NCBI RefSeq assembly: GCF_020400585.1
Contig: NZ_JAINVF010000001.1
Span: forward strand, 558,001 to 622,000
Direction of reading: 5' to 3'
Source of the DNA: Streptomyces sp. NK08204
GTDB taxonomy: Bacteria; Actinomycetota; Actinomycetes; Streptomycetales; Streptomycetaceae
DNA length: 64,000 nt
Below are positions 34,154 through 42,962 of the stretch, piece after piece (position 1 is the stretch's first letter; every line of letters begins with the position of its first letter). Made by a program: the position numbers and the translations under genes. The notes under the pieces are model-generated. The model made no database searches. It was given only the letters and a program-made list of their open reading frames with translations, and had not been told where the DNA came from.

Positions 34154-34471
34154 ATGAACAACTGCCTGGACGACGTCCTCGGCATGGAGCCGATGGTCCC
34201 CGAGGGCATCCGCGCGGCTGTGCCGGCCCGACCGCGCTACCGGGCCGAGGAACCACTGGCCGTGCCGTTCCGTTTCGGCAATCCCCGTCCGGACCGGTGC
34301 GGTGGTGTTCGTGCATGAACAGCCCACCGACGGCCTGGTGACACGCGCGGGGACGGGAACGTGCGCGTCCGGTCGACCGGCGCCGGCGAACCGGCACCGC
34401 TCCGCCTCGTTCTGTCCTCTACGGGCGGATCCACGTACCTGACCATCGTGCCGGCACCGTTGAGGCAGTGA
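34154..34471 (+). pseudogene. Frameshifted SsgA-like (SALP) sporulation/cell-division gene
   Basis: Pieces of an SsgA-like protein are spread over two frames. Frame A from ATG 34154 gives AAVPARPRYRAEEPLAVPFR. A different frame at about 34302-34348 gives VVFVHEQPTDGLVTRA, and frame A resumes at about 34349 with GDGNVRVRSTG, LRLVLSSTGGSTYL and a stop at 34471. These match the SALP order L-R-Y-x-x-x-D-P-x-A-V, W-V-F-A-R-E, D-G-L, G-D-V-R-V and L-S-S-P. The family length is 130-145 aa; the C-terminal end here dissolves into other frames (VPVDGKVRRW just downstream). Two compensating indels about 50 bp apart are needed, so it is either a decayed gene or affected by sequencing errors. Confidence 0.68.
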
Positions 34472-35064
34472 CTCTGTCGTACCCGTCGCAGGTGCCCGTC
34501 GACGGGAAAGTGAGGCGTTGGACGAGCGCACCGCCCAGCTTTGCGCCCAACACCGCCACCTGCGCTCGCCGTTCGGCCCTGCGCGCCACAATCCGCTGCA
34601 CATCGGCCATGAGGGCACGGGCCGGCGCACCCTCCCTCGCGCCGGGGCAGCCGCTGACATGTGCGGCGGCAAGTCGCCGGTGGTGCAGACCGGCACCCAC
34701 GCCGTGCAGGAGCGTTCCCATCGCCTGCGCCGAGGGAGCAGTTTTCGCCGACGCCGTCCCACGGGGGTCCTGGTAACGGCGTTCCGCCGTTTCACCGCGG
34801 ACCTGCTTCGCCACCGGGAGACCGACGACGAGCAGCGGGACTCCGCCGTACGGTCGCCGACGGGCCGACTGCCGATGCCGTCCGGTTCGGCCTCTCGAGA
34901 TGACGTGATTGCCGGCTCTCGACGAGCCCATGCTCCGCATCGGCGTCACCGGCTCCGGGGACCGCCCACTCCGCCCGGAGGGGGAGGGAAGTGGGCGAGC
35001 CTCAGGGAGTTCGAGTATGGGCTCACCGGCCCGGCGCTGTCCGGGATGACGGGCCGGTGAGCCG
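34472..35064. other. Gene-free stretch after the SsgA-like remnant
   Basis: About 590 bp with no recognisable gene. Frames on both strands are open for up to 180 codons but are Arg-rich, lack ribosome sites and change composition repeatedly. The first 60 bases are probably the eroded 3' end of the SsgA-like gene. Otherwise I see nothing assignable. Confidence 0.5.
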
Positions 35065-35715
35065 TCAGAGGGCCGCCACCGCCGCGTCGGTGTGCACCGC
35101 AGCGGCGGTCCGGCTCACCACCTCGTCCGCCGTGACACCGGGAGCGGTCTCGACCAGGACGAGTCCGCGGTCGGTGACGTCCAGGACGCCGAGGTCGGTG
35201 ATGATGCGGTGCACGCATGCCTTGCCGGTCAGCGGCAGGGTGCACTCGGGAACGATCTTCGGGGAGCCGTCCTTGGCGGTGTGCTCCATCAGCACGATGA
35301 CCCGGCGGGCGCCGTGGACCAGATCCATCGCTCCCCCCATGCCCTTGACCATCTTGCCGGGGATCATCCAGTTGGCCAGGTCGCCGCCCGCGGAGACCTG
35401 CATGGCGCCCAGGACGGCCGCGTCGATGTGGCCGCCGCGGATCATGCCGAAGGACAGCGCGGAGTCGAAGAAGGAGGCACCCGGCCGGACTGTCACCGTT
35501 TCCTTGCCGGCGTTGATCAGGTCCGGGTCGACCCGGACCTCGTCCGGGTAGGGGCCGACACCGAGGATGCCGTTCTCCGACTGGAGCACCACGTCGGCTC
35601 TGGCCGGCAGGAAGTTCGGCACCAGCGTGGGCAGTCCGATGCCGAGGTTGACGTAGGACCCGCTGGTCACCTCGGCCGCCGCACGGGCGGCCATCTCGTC
35701 CCTGTTCCAGGCCAT
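35065..35715 (-). CDS. 3-oxoacid CoA-transferase subunit B
   Basis: A 216-aa beta subunit of a family I CoA transferase (ScoB/PcaJ type). The catalytic glutamate lies in [16 protein letters not shown], the family signature. [15 protein letters not shown] and [20 protein letters not shown] are also typical. The enzyme moves CoA from succinyl-CoA to a 3-oxoacid such as acetoacetate or 3-oxoadipate. The start codon overlaps the alpha-subunit stop by one base (TGATG). With an aromatic-ring-cleavage operon close by, a 3-oxoadipate role is possible but not established. Confidence 0.93.
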   Translation of the reverse strand: MAWNRDEMAARAAAEVTSGSYVNLGIGLPTLVPNFLPARADVVLQSENGILGVGPYPDEVRVDPDLINAGKETVTVRPGASFFDSALSFGMIRGGHIDAAVLGAMQVSAGGDLANWMIPGKMVKGMGGAMDLVHGARRVIVLMEHTAKDGSPKIVPECTLPLTGKACVHRIITDLGVLDVTDRGLVLVETAPGVTADEVVSRTAAAVHTDAAVAAL

Positions 35716-36470
35716 CAGTGCCGCACCGTCCTCTTCTCGATCCGCTTGTCGGCCGCCTGTTGAGGTGTCAGCGGTACGACCCGCTGGACGAAGACTCCGG
35801 GCAGGTGCACCTCGTCCGGGTCCAGGACGCCCGGTCCCACCAGTTCCTCGACCTCGGCGATCGTGACGCGACCGGCCATCGCGGCCAGCGGGTTGAAGTT
35901 CCGCGCGGACCGGTGGAAGACGAGGTTGCCGTGCCGGTCCCCCTTCGCGGCCCGTACGAGCGCGAAGTCGGTGCTGATCCCACGCTCCATGACATAGGCG
36001 CGGCCGTCGAACTCCCGGACCTCCTTCGGCGGGGAGGCGACGGCGACGGTCCCGTCGGCGGCATAGCGCCAGGGCAGGCCGCCGTCGGAGACCTGGGTAC
36101 CCACACCGGCGGGCGTGAAGAACGCCGGTATGCCGCAGCCTCCGGCCCTCAGCCGCTCGGCGAGGGTCCCCTGGGGCACGAGCTCGACCTCGAGTTCGCC
36201 GGAGAGGTACTGACGGGCGAACTCCTTGTTCTCCCCGACGTACGAGCCGGTGACGCGGGCGACCCGGCCGGCCGCGAGCAGGATGCCCAGGCCCCTGCCG
36301 TCGACACCGCAGTTGTTGGAGACGACGCTCAAAGCTGTGGCGCCCTGTTCGTGGACGGCCCTGATCAGGACGTCCGGTACGCCGCTCAGCCCGAAACCGC
36401 CGACAGCGAGCGATGCCCCGTCACTGATCTCACGGACCGCGTCTGCGGCGGTCTCCCGGACTTTGTCCAC
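35715..36470 (-). CDS. 3-oxoacid CoA-transferase subunit A
   Basis: A 251-aa alpha subunit of the same CoA transferase. It has [20 protein letters not shown] (CoA-binding glycine-rich loop), [15 protein letters not shown] and the C-terminal [19 protein letters not shown] chose GTG 36470 ([12 protein letters not shown]): AAGGGAAAG is correctly placed upstream and the family N-terminus begins there. The frame runs on to 36767 without similarity. It forms an operon with subunit B and is divergent from wrbA across a 386-bp region containing two TTCGAAAGT sites. Confidence 0.92.
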   Translation of the reverse strand: MDKVRETAADAVREISDGASLAVGGFGLSGVPDVLIRAVHEQGATALSVVSNNCGVDGRGLGILLAAGRVARVTGSYVGENKEFARQYLSGELEVELVPQGTLAERLRAGGCGIPAFFTPAGVGTQVSDGGLPWRYAADGTVAVASPPKEVREFDGRAYVMERGISTDFALVRAAKGDRHGNLVFHRSARNFNPLAAMAGRVTIAEVEELVGPGVLDPDEVHLPGVFVQRVVPLTPQQAADKRIEKRTVRH

Positions 36471-36856
36471 GGGCACTTTCCCTTCATGGCATGGCGGTCG
36501 GGATGGTCGGGCTACGGCGGCAGGGCCGTCCTCGGGCCGCGGCCCCAGGGGCCTCGCGAACACGTCGGCTGTGCCGCGCCCGGCTCTGAGACGGCGCCGA
36601 GCTCTCCGGAGTCCGCGGCTACGACCTTGTTCGGCCGACATCCGACATCCGAAACACAGGCCCAGTCTCATGGCCTGGACTCGACAGGTCAAGGAATTTT
36701 CGAAAGTCCTGAGTTTATTCGAAAGTTCGAGGCGTGCGTCACAACGATGACATTCCGACACCGACATGGTTTACGATTCAACCAGATTGGCGGTCGTGGC
36801 CACGTCTGCCACGGAGCGCCATCGCACATGCACTCAGCAGCGAACGGAGATCAACT
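36471..36856. promoter_or_regulatory. scoA/wrbA divergent region with two TTCGAAAGT sites
   Basis: A non-coding 386 bp. Two operator-like sites lie at 36695-36708 (AATTTTCGAAAGTC) and 36714-36727 (TTTATTCGAAAGTT), centres 19 bp apart. Both match the palindrome AACTTTCGAAAGTT found before the GntR gene at 41961. The surrounding A/T-rich patch probably contains one or both promoters. The rest shows no gene. Confidence 0.55.
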
Positions 36857-37474
36857 GTGCCCTCCCCTGTCAAGCTGGCGATCGTCTACTACTCCTCGAC
36901 CGGTTTCAGCGCCGAGATCGCCAAGGAGATCTCCCAGGCCGCGGAGAAGGCCGGGGCGGAGGTGCGCCTGCGCAAGGCCGCCGAGCTCGCCCCCGAGGCC
37001 GCCGTCGCCTCCAACGAGGCCTGGGCCGCCCACGCCGCCGCCAGCGCCGGCATACCGGTCGCCACCCCCGACGACGTCGAGTGGGCCGACGCGGTGATCT
37101 TCGGTACCCCCACCCGCTTCGGCAACATCTCTTCCCAGCTCAAGCAGTTCATCGACACCCTCGGCGGCCTCTGGGCCCAGGGCAAGCTGGCCAACAAGGT
37201 GTACAGCGGCTTCGTCACCACCGCCACCACCCACGGCGGTCAGGAATCCACCCTTCTCGCGCTCTACAACTCCATCCACCACTTCGGCGGCCTGATCGTC
37301 AGCCCCGGCTACACCGACCCCGTCAAGTTCGTCGACGGCAACCCCTACGGCACCTCCCACGTCGACGCCCAGGGCAACAACCCCATCGGCGACCAGACCC
37401 GCAACGCCGCCCGCCACCAGGCCGAGCGCGTCGTGCAGATCGCCGAAGCCCTCAAGAACGGCCTCGCCGCCTGA
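36857..37474 (+). CDS. wrbA: NAD(P)H:quinone oxidoreductase, WrbA family
   Basis: A 205-aa flavodoxin-like WrbA protein. The FMN-phosphate loop is IVYYSSTGFSAEIAKEIS, GTPTRFGNISSQLKQFIDTL is the second FMN contact, and the tail TTHGGQESTLLALYNSIHHF is a family hallmark. WrbA reduces quinones with two electrons, limiting redox cycling. This would suit the neighbouring aromatic-ring oxidation genes. GTG 36857 is chosen because GGAGATC precedes it and the family N-terminus follows. Two terminators follow the gene. Confidence 0.95.
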   Translation: MPSPVKLAIVYYSSTGFSAEIAKEISQAAEKAGAEVRLRKAAELAPEAAVASNEAWAAHAAASAGIPVATPDDVEWADAVIFGTPTRFGNISSQLKQFIDTLGGLWAQGKLANKVYSGFVTTATTHGGQESTLLALYNSIHHFGGLIVSPGYTDPVKFVDGNPYGTSHVDAQGNNPIGDQTRNAARHQAERVVQIAEALKNGLAA

Positions 37475-37545
37475 GTCTGCGACGGTGAGCCGACAGGGCG
37501 GCACGTTCACGACCCCTCCTGCCCTGCCACGTGGATGTGCCTTCA

Positions 37546-37579
37546 GCGCCGCCCCTCCTCCGCACAGGAGGGGCGGCGC
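37546..37579 (+). terminator. First terminator after wrbA (14-bp stem)
   Basis: GCGCCGCCCCTCCT pairs exactly with AGGAGGGGCGGCGC around a 6-nt loop, 71 bp after the wrbA stop. Confidence 0.75.
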
Positions 37580-37650
37580 GCCCCTTGTGCGGGTGATGCC
37601 GCCACCATGCGGCAGCACCGGTCGGCGCGCCGTTTCCTTCGGCGCCCCGA

Positions 37651-37695
37651 AAGCACGGAACTCCAGCAGACCGATCCTGCTGGAGTTCCGTGCTT
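37651..37695. terminator. Bidirectional terminator (19-bp perfect stem)
   Basis: AAGCACGGAACTCCAGCAG (37651-37669) pairs perfectly with 37677-37695 around a 7-nt loop. It lies between the converging wrbA and SnoaL-like genes. The stem starts with AA and ends with TT, so it can serve both strands. Confidence 0.85.
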
Positions 37696-37730
37696 GACGG
37701 CGCGTCAGCGCGCCGCGACCCGGCCGGCCG

Positions 37731-38171
37731 TCAGGACCTCAGCCAGGGGAAGCGCTCGGTGTCGGCGTCGCCGTAGTCGGGGTCGAGGTAGATGAACAGT
37801 CGGTGGATCTTCCCGTCACGGATCTGGAAGACGTTGCAGAAGCGTCCGCCGAGGCTCTGCCCCGCGTGCCAGGCCGTGCCATCGGCGAGCACGCCATGGG
37901 TGAACCCTTCGACCACCAGGAACTCGCCCTCGGTGATGTAGTTGAGGTACGGGATCTCGTGGACGATCGAGGTGAACAACGCGCCGATGTCGGTGAACAG
38001 CCGGCGCACCTCCTCGATGCCGCGCGCGGGCACGTGCTTGGGAAAGCAGACGTAGGCTTCTTCGTCGAACAGGTCCAGCAGGTCCCGGCCGGTGTCCAGG
38101 CGTTTGAAGTAGTCGACGGCGACGGCCTTGTGGTCCTCGGCCGAAGGTGCGAAGGACGACGAGGGTGTCAT
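37731..38171 (-). CDS. SnoaL-like protein of the aromatic catabolism operon
   Basis: A 146-aa NTF2-fold protein (VAVDYFKRLDTGRDLLDLFD, EEAYVCFPKHVPARGIEEVR, GRFCNVFQIRDGKIHRLFIY). I chose ATG 38171 because AAGGAGGAAAC precedes it; the longer frame to 38291 has no ribosome site. It is the last gene of the minus-strand operon starting at 41873, 136 bp after the monooxygenase gene. It could help hydrolyse or isomerise a ring-cleavage product. The gap to the monooxygenase gene holds two 13-bp direct repeats AACGGCGGTCGGG (38248-38273). Confidence 0.8.
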   Translation of the reverse strand: MTPSSSFAPSAEDHKAVAVDYFKRLDTGRDLLDLFDEEAYVCFPKHVPARGIEEVRRLFTDIGALFTSIVHEIPYLNYITEGEFLVVEGFTHGVLADGTAWHAGQSLGGRFCNVFQIRDGKIHRLFIYLDPDYGDADTERFPWLRS

Positions 38172-38307
38172 GTTTCCTCCTTGGGGTGGGATCGCGTGCG
38201 CCTTCCCCGACCACGAGGCCACGTACACGGTCGAAAACAGCGTTGGAAACGGCGGTCGGGAACGGCGGTCGGGAACGAGGGAAGAGCACAACGGGCCGGC
38301 GGAGCCG

Positions 38308-40053
38308 TCAGCCGCGCGCGAGGATCACGTTCAGGGCCCGGCTCAACTCTTGTTCCGGGTCTGCCGGAAGGTCGTGGCTGCGCCATGCGATGTGCCGGTC
38401 CGGCCGGACCAGGAGGCATCCCCGGTCCGTTATCTCCCGCACCCGGGCCCAGTCCCCGAGCGCGTCCTCGTAGGTGCGGCCCTGGCCGATGCCGTGGGCG
38501 GCCAGGTCGATGCCCAGTTCCTCGGCGACCTTCTTCGCCGCCTCGAGCCACTGCTCGCCGCCGATCCCCGTGAGCAGGGAGAACCTCCCGCCGCCTGCGA
38601 GGTCGAGCGTGGAGACGCGCTTGGTTCCGTGCTGGAGCCAGGCGTGCGGCAGACAGGCACCGGGGTGGGTGGTGGGGTGGTAGTACAGCTCGGGATCACG
38701 TTCGAACGGCGGATACGGGGTACCGTCGTCGATCACGGCGCCGGACGTGTAGCGCTGGCCGAGTTCCACACCGTGGCAGTTGAACTGGTAGTTCTGGAGT
38801 TCGACCGCTTCCCGCAGCTCACTGCGGCGCCTCCGGCCGGCGTCGCTGTCGCTGAGGAGTTCTTCGAGGCCGGCCCAGCCTTCCTGTGAACCCTGGCCCG
38901 GACGGAACCCGAGGGCCTGGGAGATCGGCAGCATGTCCTGCACGCTCTTCAGGGCGCGGTCGACGACTTGGCGGCCCACGGGTTGGCGCTCCTGGTGGTA
39001 GCTGTCGAGGAGCTCAGGCCCGGCCTGGCCGCGGATGACCGCGGAGAGCTTCCATGCCAGGTTGTAGGAGTCCTGGACCGAGGTGTTGGAGCCCAGACCG
39101 TTGGCGGGCGGGTGACGGTGAGCGGCGTCACCGACGAGGAACGCCCGGCCCTTGCGGTACTCCGCGGCGACTATGTGGTTGATCTCCCAGCGGCTGACGG
39201 CCTTGATCCTCACGTCGACGTCGGGGTCGCCGATGGTGGTGTGGGCGCGGGCCAGCAGTGCTTCCTCGCTGAGGTCGGGATCGCCGTCGGCGGGGTCGTA
39301 CATGAACAGCATGACCCACTCGGTCCATGGCTTGACACAGATGAAGGTGCCGCTGCCGACCCAGTAGTCGTTGCCGGGCCGGCACATCCAGTACAGCGCG
39401 CCCGGGCGGTGGGCGGTGTACTTCGTGAGGTCCGCCTCCAGCCAGACGTTCACGGCGGCGCCGAGCCCCGCCTCGCCGTCGAAGGTGAACCCGAGCTGCC
39501 GGCCGACGGTGGAGCGTCCGCCGTCGGCGCCGATCACGTACCGGGTCCGGATGGCGTATTCGGCTCCGGTGGTGCGTTCCCGTACCTTGGCGAGGACTCC
39601 GTCCTCGCCCTGGCTGATCTCCACCAGCTCGGTGGAGAAGCGGATGTCGGCGCCCGCCTCCTGCGCCGCCTCCAGGATGACCGGCTCGAGGATGTGCTGG
39701 GGGGCGTTGCACATCTCGGAGGGGCTGGCCGCCTCGTAGTCGGCCTTGCGGGCGGTGCCCGTGCCCCAGGTCATCAGCCGCGCGAACTCCTGGCCGGCGA
39801 AGCTGGTGGCCCAGACGTTGTTGCCCATCAGGTGGTGAGGGGTGGCGAGCGCCCGGACGCGGTCCTCGATGCCCAGGTCGCGGAAGACCTCCACGGAGCG
39901 CTGGTTGATGATGTGGGCCCGGGGCGAGTTGGCGGTGCCCCGGTATTTCGTCACCGTGATGGTGTCGATGCCGTCACGGGCCAGGAGAGCGGACGCGGTG
40001 AGACCGGCGGGGCCGGCCCCGACGACGAGTACAGACGTTTCGATGGTGCGCAT
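38308..40053 (-). CDS. FAD-dependent aromatic (phenol-type) hydroxylase
   Basis: A 581-aa group A flavoprotein monooxygenase of the phenol 2-monooxygenase/TfdB-MhpA type. It shows VLVVGAGPAGLTASALLARD (FAD Rossmann), RYVIGADGGRSTVGRQLGF (the D-G motif) and GRAFLVGDAAHRHPPANGLG (G-D motif with the ribityl site), then a C-terminal thioredoxin-like domain. It should hydroxylate a phenolic ring to a catechol using NAD(P)H and O2. The ATG at 40053 begins the family N-terminus MRTIETSVLVVG; the frame continues upstream only as antisense or shadow sequence. It lies 38 bp downstream of the extradiol dioxygenase, which would take its product. Confidence 0.92.
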   Translation of the reverse strand: MRTIETSVLVVGAGPAGLTASALLARDGIDTITVTKYRGTANSPRAHIINQRSVEVFRDLGIEDRVRALATPHHLMGNNVWATSFAGQEFARLMTWGTGTARKADYEAASPSEMCNAPQHILEPVILEAAQEAGADIRFSTELVEISQGEDGVLAKVRERTTGAEYAIRTRYVIGADGGRSTVGRQLGFTFDGEAGLGAAVNVWLEADLTKYTAHRPGALYWMCRPGNDYWVGSGTFICVKPWTEWVMLFMYDPADGDPDLSEEALLARAHTTIGDPDVDVRIKAVSRWEINHIVAAEYRKGRAFLVGDAAHRHPPANGLGSNTSVQDSYNLAWKLSAVIRGQAGPELLDSYHQERQPVGRQVVDRALKSVQDMLPISQALGFRPGQGSQEGWAGLEELLSDSDAGRRRRSELREAVELQNYQFNCHGVELGQRYTSGAVIDDGTPYPPFERDPELYYHPTTHPGACLPHAWLQHGTKRVSTLDLAGGGRFSLLTGIGGEQWLEAAKKVAEELGIDLAAHGIGQGRTYEDALGDWARVREITDRGCLLVRPDRHIAWRSHDLPADPEQELSRALNVILARG

Positions 40054-40091
40054 GGAATGCGGCTCTTTCTTCTCCAGGCGATCGGGGTGGG

Positions 40092-41015
40092 TCACCGAGG
40101 CGCGTGCGCACCGGTCATCAGAGCGGCCAGGTCTTCCGGCTCCAGGAAGGAGGGCGGCGGAGGCGGTCCCCAGTTGAAGAGCCCCCTGGCGCCTTCGAAT
40201 ACCTCCGGCTTCCACAGCACGTCGTCGACGATGCAGTCGAGGTCCGAGTAGTACTCGGTGAAGTTGCCGGCCGGGTCCTTCAGGTACCAGAAGAAGTTGG
40301 AGCCGATGTGGTGGCGGCCCAGTCCCCACACGTGCCGCTCGGGGTGCTCCTGGAGCATCGCGGTCGCCCCGCGTCCGATCTCGTCGATGTCCTCGACCTG
40401 CCAGGCCGTGTGGTGCAGGAAGTTCAGCGGCGCGGACGTCACGAGCACGTTGTGGTGGTCCGTGGAACAGCGCATGAAGGCGGCCATACCGGGGACGGAG
40501 TCGCTGATCTTGAAGCCGAGTCCGTCGGCGAAGAACCGCTGCGTGGCCCCCTGATCGGTGGACCCGATGACGACGTGCCCCAGCTTGCGGGGCCGCACGG
40601 ACTCCTCGCGCAGGACTCCGGGAGCCCGCGTCCCCGGCCGGTCGATCCGTCCGGGCCCGTTGTAGGGGGTGGCCTCGATCGTCGGCTGCTCCAGCCGCTC
40701 GGAGACGTCGAGCACCGCTCGTACGCCGCCGATGGGCTCCTCGGTCACCAGCCTGTTCCCGGTCCGCTCGCCGGCCAGTTCCAGACGCGCGAGCGAGGCG
40801 GCCACACGATCCAGGTCGTCGGGGTCGTCCACGCCGATACCGATCTCGACCAGCCGCCTCGTGGGCGTACGGACGAGTCTCAGCTGCTGTCCGCCGTCGA
40901 CAGTGGCGAATGAGTGGTCGCCGGTCGGCTGGAGGCCGAAGTCCGCGTAGTACCGGGAGGTCTCTTCCACGTTGGGCACCCCGATGGTGATCGAGGTGAG
41001 GCGGTGCAGTCCCAT
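40092..41015 (-). CDS. Type I extradiol ring-cleavage dioxygenase (VOC family)
   Basis: A 307-aa two-domain vicinal-oxygen-chelate protein. The C-terminal domain carries the iron facial triad: His in LGHVVIGS, His in FLHHTAWQV and Glu in NFTEYYSD. It also has the catalytic-type H-H-I-G-S-N motif. Such enzymes cleave catechols next to the diol (2,3-dihydroxybiphenyl 1,2-dioxygenase type). The N-terminal domain (HRLTSITIGVPNVEETSRYY) is the degenerate partner. It follows the FAH-family gene by 18 bp and precedes the hydroxylase, giving a meta-cleavage route. Confidence 0.92.
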   Translation of the reverse strand: MGLHRLTSITIGVPNVEETSRYYADFGLQPTGDHSFATVDGGQQLRLVRTPTRRLVEIGIGVDDPDDLDRVAASLARLELAGERTGNRLVTEEPIGGVRAVLDVSERLEQPTIEATPYNGPGRIDRPGTRAPGVLREESVRPRKLGHVVIGSTDQGATQRFFADGLGFKISDSVPGMAAFMRCSTDHHNVLVTSAPLNFLHHTAWQVEDIDEIGRGATAMLQEHPERHVWGLGRHHIGSNFFWYLKDPAGNFTEYYSDLDCIVDDVLWKPEVFEGARGLFNWGPPPPPSFLEPEDLAALMTGAHAPR

Positions 41016-41033
41016 GGCGCTCCTCCTGTCCTG

Positions 41034-41873
41034 TCAGGCCCGGACCAGGCGGTGGCGCAGCTCGCCGATGCCCTTGACGTAGGAGACGAGCTCGTCTCCG
41101 TCGGCGAGGTAGCGCTTCGGGTTGCGCCCCAGACCCACACCGGCCGGCGTACCCGTGAAGATCACGTCCCCGGGCAGCAGCGGCAGCACGGCGGACAGCC
41201 CGGCGATCAGCCGCGGAACGGAGAAGATCAGGTCGGAGGTACGTCCCTTCTGCACGCTCTCGCCATTGATCGAACAGCCCAGCTCCAGGTCGTCCGGGTC
41301 GTCGAACTCGTCGGGGGTGACCAGACAGGGGCCCATCGGGCCGAAGCCGGGGTGCGACTTGCCCAGGCTGAACTGCGGCACGGGCCCGGAAAGCTGCTTG
41401 TCACGCTCGGAGATGTCCTGCCCCACGGTCAGGCCCGCCACGTGCTCCCAGGCTCGCTCCTCGCTCACCTGCCAGGCACGGCGTCCGACGACCGCGACCA
41501 GTTCCACCTCCCAGTCCACGCTGCCCTCGGGCAGGGGGATGTCCCCGTAGGGGCCGGTGATCGACGAGACGAACTTGGTGAAGACCGGAGGGTGCTCCGG
41601 GACGCTGAACCCGGACTCGTCCGCGTGATCGCGGTAGTTGAGGCCGATCGCGAGGATCTGGCGCGGTCGCGGGGCAGGAGAGCCCAGCCCGGACTCGTCG
41701 AGGGTGTCGTCACCGGTCGGCCGGGCCTGGGCCGCCCAGTGGCGGAACTCCTCCCAGCGTTCGTAGATCTCCTGCGGATCGGCCGAGAACAGCCCCCCGC
41801 TCGCCCGTTCCACATCGGTCCAGCCGTCGTCGGTCAGCAACATCAGCCGGCCGGCCGTATTCGCAATACGCAT
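41034..41873 (-). CDS. Fumarylacetoacetate hydrolase (FAH) family protein
   Basis: A 279-aa FAH-family enzyme. Metal-binding residues lie in PPVFTKFVSSITGPYGDI and DWEVELVAVVGRRAW (E-x-E-type ligands). GDVIFTGTPAGVGLGRNPKR is the C-terminal signature. In meta-cleavage pathways these enzymes hydrolyse or hydrate ring-fission products (C-C hydrolase, hydratase or decarboxylase roles). It is the first gene of the catabolic operon and is divergent from a GntR/FCD regulator, whose palindromic operator lies in the gap. The exact reaction cannot be told from sequence alone. Confidence 0.9.
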   Translation of the reverse strand: MRIANTAGRLMLLTDDGWTDVERASGGLFSADPQEIYERWEEFRHWAAQARPTGDDTLDESGLGSPAPRPRQILAIGLNYRDHADESGFSVPEHPPVFTKFVSSITGPYGDIPLPEGSVDWEVELVAVVGRRAWQVSEERAWEHVAGLTVGQDISERDKQLSGPVPQFSLGKSHPGFGPMGPCLVTPDEFDDPDDLELGCSINGESVQKGRTSDLIFSVPRLIAGLSAVLPLLPGDVIFTGTPAGVGLGRNPKRYLADGDELVSYVKGIGELRHRLVRA

Positions 41874-41960
41874 CGTGCACGCTCCAGGCGCCTGTCGTCC
41901 TCGGCGTCATCACCGAAGGGATGGGCACTGTTGTAAGCCCGGAAATTCGAGGAGTCAATG

Positions 41961-41974
41961 AACTTTCGAAAGTT
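41961..41974. promoter_or_regulatory. Palindromic operator AACTTTCGAAAGTT
   Basis: A perfect 14-bp palindrome between the divergent FAH-family and GntR genes, overlapping the edge of the GntR promoter's -35. Related sites occur at 36695 and 36714. FCD-type GntR proteins bind short palindromes, so this is the likely operator. Confidence 0.68.
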
Positions 41975-42002
41975 TGTGGCGCATTCGATCCGGCTCTAGA
42001 GT
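41974..42002 (+). promoter_or_regulatory. gntR promoter, TTGTGG-N17-TAGAGT
   Basis: TTGTGG (41974-41979) and TAGAGT (41997-42002) are separated by 17 bp. The -10 ends 7 nt before ATG 42010, predicting a leaderless transcript. The palindrome just upstream would block the -35 when occupied. Confidence 0.65.
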
Positions 42003-42009
42003 GACGCTC

Positions 42010-42714
42010 ATGGTGGCCAAGGGTGGGAAGCAGACACTGAGTGACGACGTACGGACGCGTCTGCGCGCCGATATCCTCAGCGGCCGGTTGCTGCCCGGCT
42101 GCCGGCTGAAGTTCCCGGTGCTCAGCACGCGCTACGAGGCGAGCGTGAGCGTCCTGCGCGAGGCACTGGTGCGCCTGACCGAACAGGGACTCGTGCGATC
42201 GGAGCCCCACCAGGGGTTCGTGGTGACGCCGCTGTCCCGGGAGCAGCTCTGGGAGCTGACCGAGGCGCGCGTCGAGCTGGAGACCCTCGTCCTGCGCCGC
42301 TCGGTGGTCGAGGGTGACCTGGCCTGGGAGTCCCGCCTCGTCGCGGCGCACCACACCCTGGAGCGCATCCCCTACACCACCGAGGACGACGATCAGCTCG
42401 TCGACGACAGCTGGGCCAACGCCCACGCGGCCTTCCACGAAGCGCTTCTGGCCGGCTGCAGCAATCAGCGACTGCTCCGCATCGCCCTCGGCCTGCGGGA
42501 CGAGGCGGAGCTCTACCGCCGGTGGTCGCAGCCGCTCGGCGACGAGCCGGGCCGCAATCTGGCCGGGGAGCACCGCGCCCTGCTCGAAGCCGCGCTGGCC
42601 CGGGACCCGGATGCCTCGGCGGCTGCCCTGTGCGCGCACGTGCGGCACACCACCGAACTTCTGCTGGCGGCCGCCGACCGCCTGGACCTCGACCACCCCG
42701 AAAGCCCGGCCTGA
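42010..42714 (+). CDS. GntR-family (FCD) transcriptional regulator
   Basis: A 234-aa FadR/FCD-subfamily regulator. The N-terminal winged helix is LSDDVRTRLRADILSGRLLP followed by VSVLREALVRLTEQGLVRSE. The all-helical FCD domain (residues about 90-225) carries the usual acidic/His metal- or effector-binding positions (WANAHAAFHEALLAGCSNQR, EHRALLEAALARDPDAS). It is divergent from the catabolic operon and probably its repressor, sensing a pathway acid. ATG 42010 is chosen because a consensus promoter ends 7 nt upstream; GTG 42001 is an alternative. Confidence 0.9.
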   Translation: MVAKGGKQTLSDDVRTRLRADILSGRLLPGCRLKFPVLSTRYEASVSVLREALVRLTEQGLVRSEPHQGFVVTPLSREQLWELTEARVELETLVLRRSVVEGDLAWESRLVAAHHTLERIPYTTEDDDQLVDDSWANAHAAFHEALLAGCSNQRLLRIALGLRDEAELYRRWSQPLGDEPGRNLAGEHRALLEAALARDPDASAAALCAHVRHTTELLLAAADRLDLDHPESPA

Positions 42715-42848
42715 CGAAGACGTGGCTCGGACAGCGCCGGGGTACGACCGCCGGGCATGCGCCTGACTGGCCGGCCCAGCGGCGCAGGGCGCACGCACGC
42801 GGACGTCGCCGAGCACCGGGCCGACTCCGGTACCGGCCGGCATGCCAT

Positions 42849-42962
42849 GCCCTTTGTCGCGGTGATGATCAGCTCGTCCGCTCCGGTGGCTTCGTGGAGT
42901 TGCTCGAGTTGGTCGGCGACGCGCCCGGGAGAGCCGACGAACGTGTGACGACGCCGGAGCAT
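42849..42962 (-). pseudogene. C-terminal remnant of a luciferase-like monooxygenase
   Basis: On the minus strand, LRRRHTFVGSPGRVADQLEQ and HEATGADELIITA are the characteristic C-terminal stretch of flavin-dependent luciferase-family monooxygenases (V-G-S-P-E-x-V then G-A-D-E-L). About 38 residues remain out of roughly 330, and the continuation is scrambled. Some luciferase-family members desulfonate organosulfur compounds, which would fit the adjacent sulfur genes, but this copy is dead. Confidence 0.6.

Noticed and set aside
34419..34949. A 176-codon minus-strand frame after the SsgA-like remnant
   Set aside because: No ribosome site, no family resemblance and erratic codon composition; it partly opposes the SsgA-like remnant.
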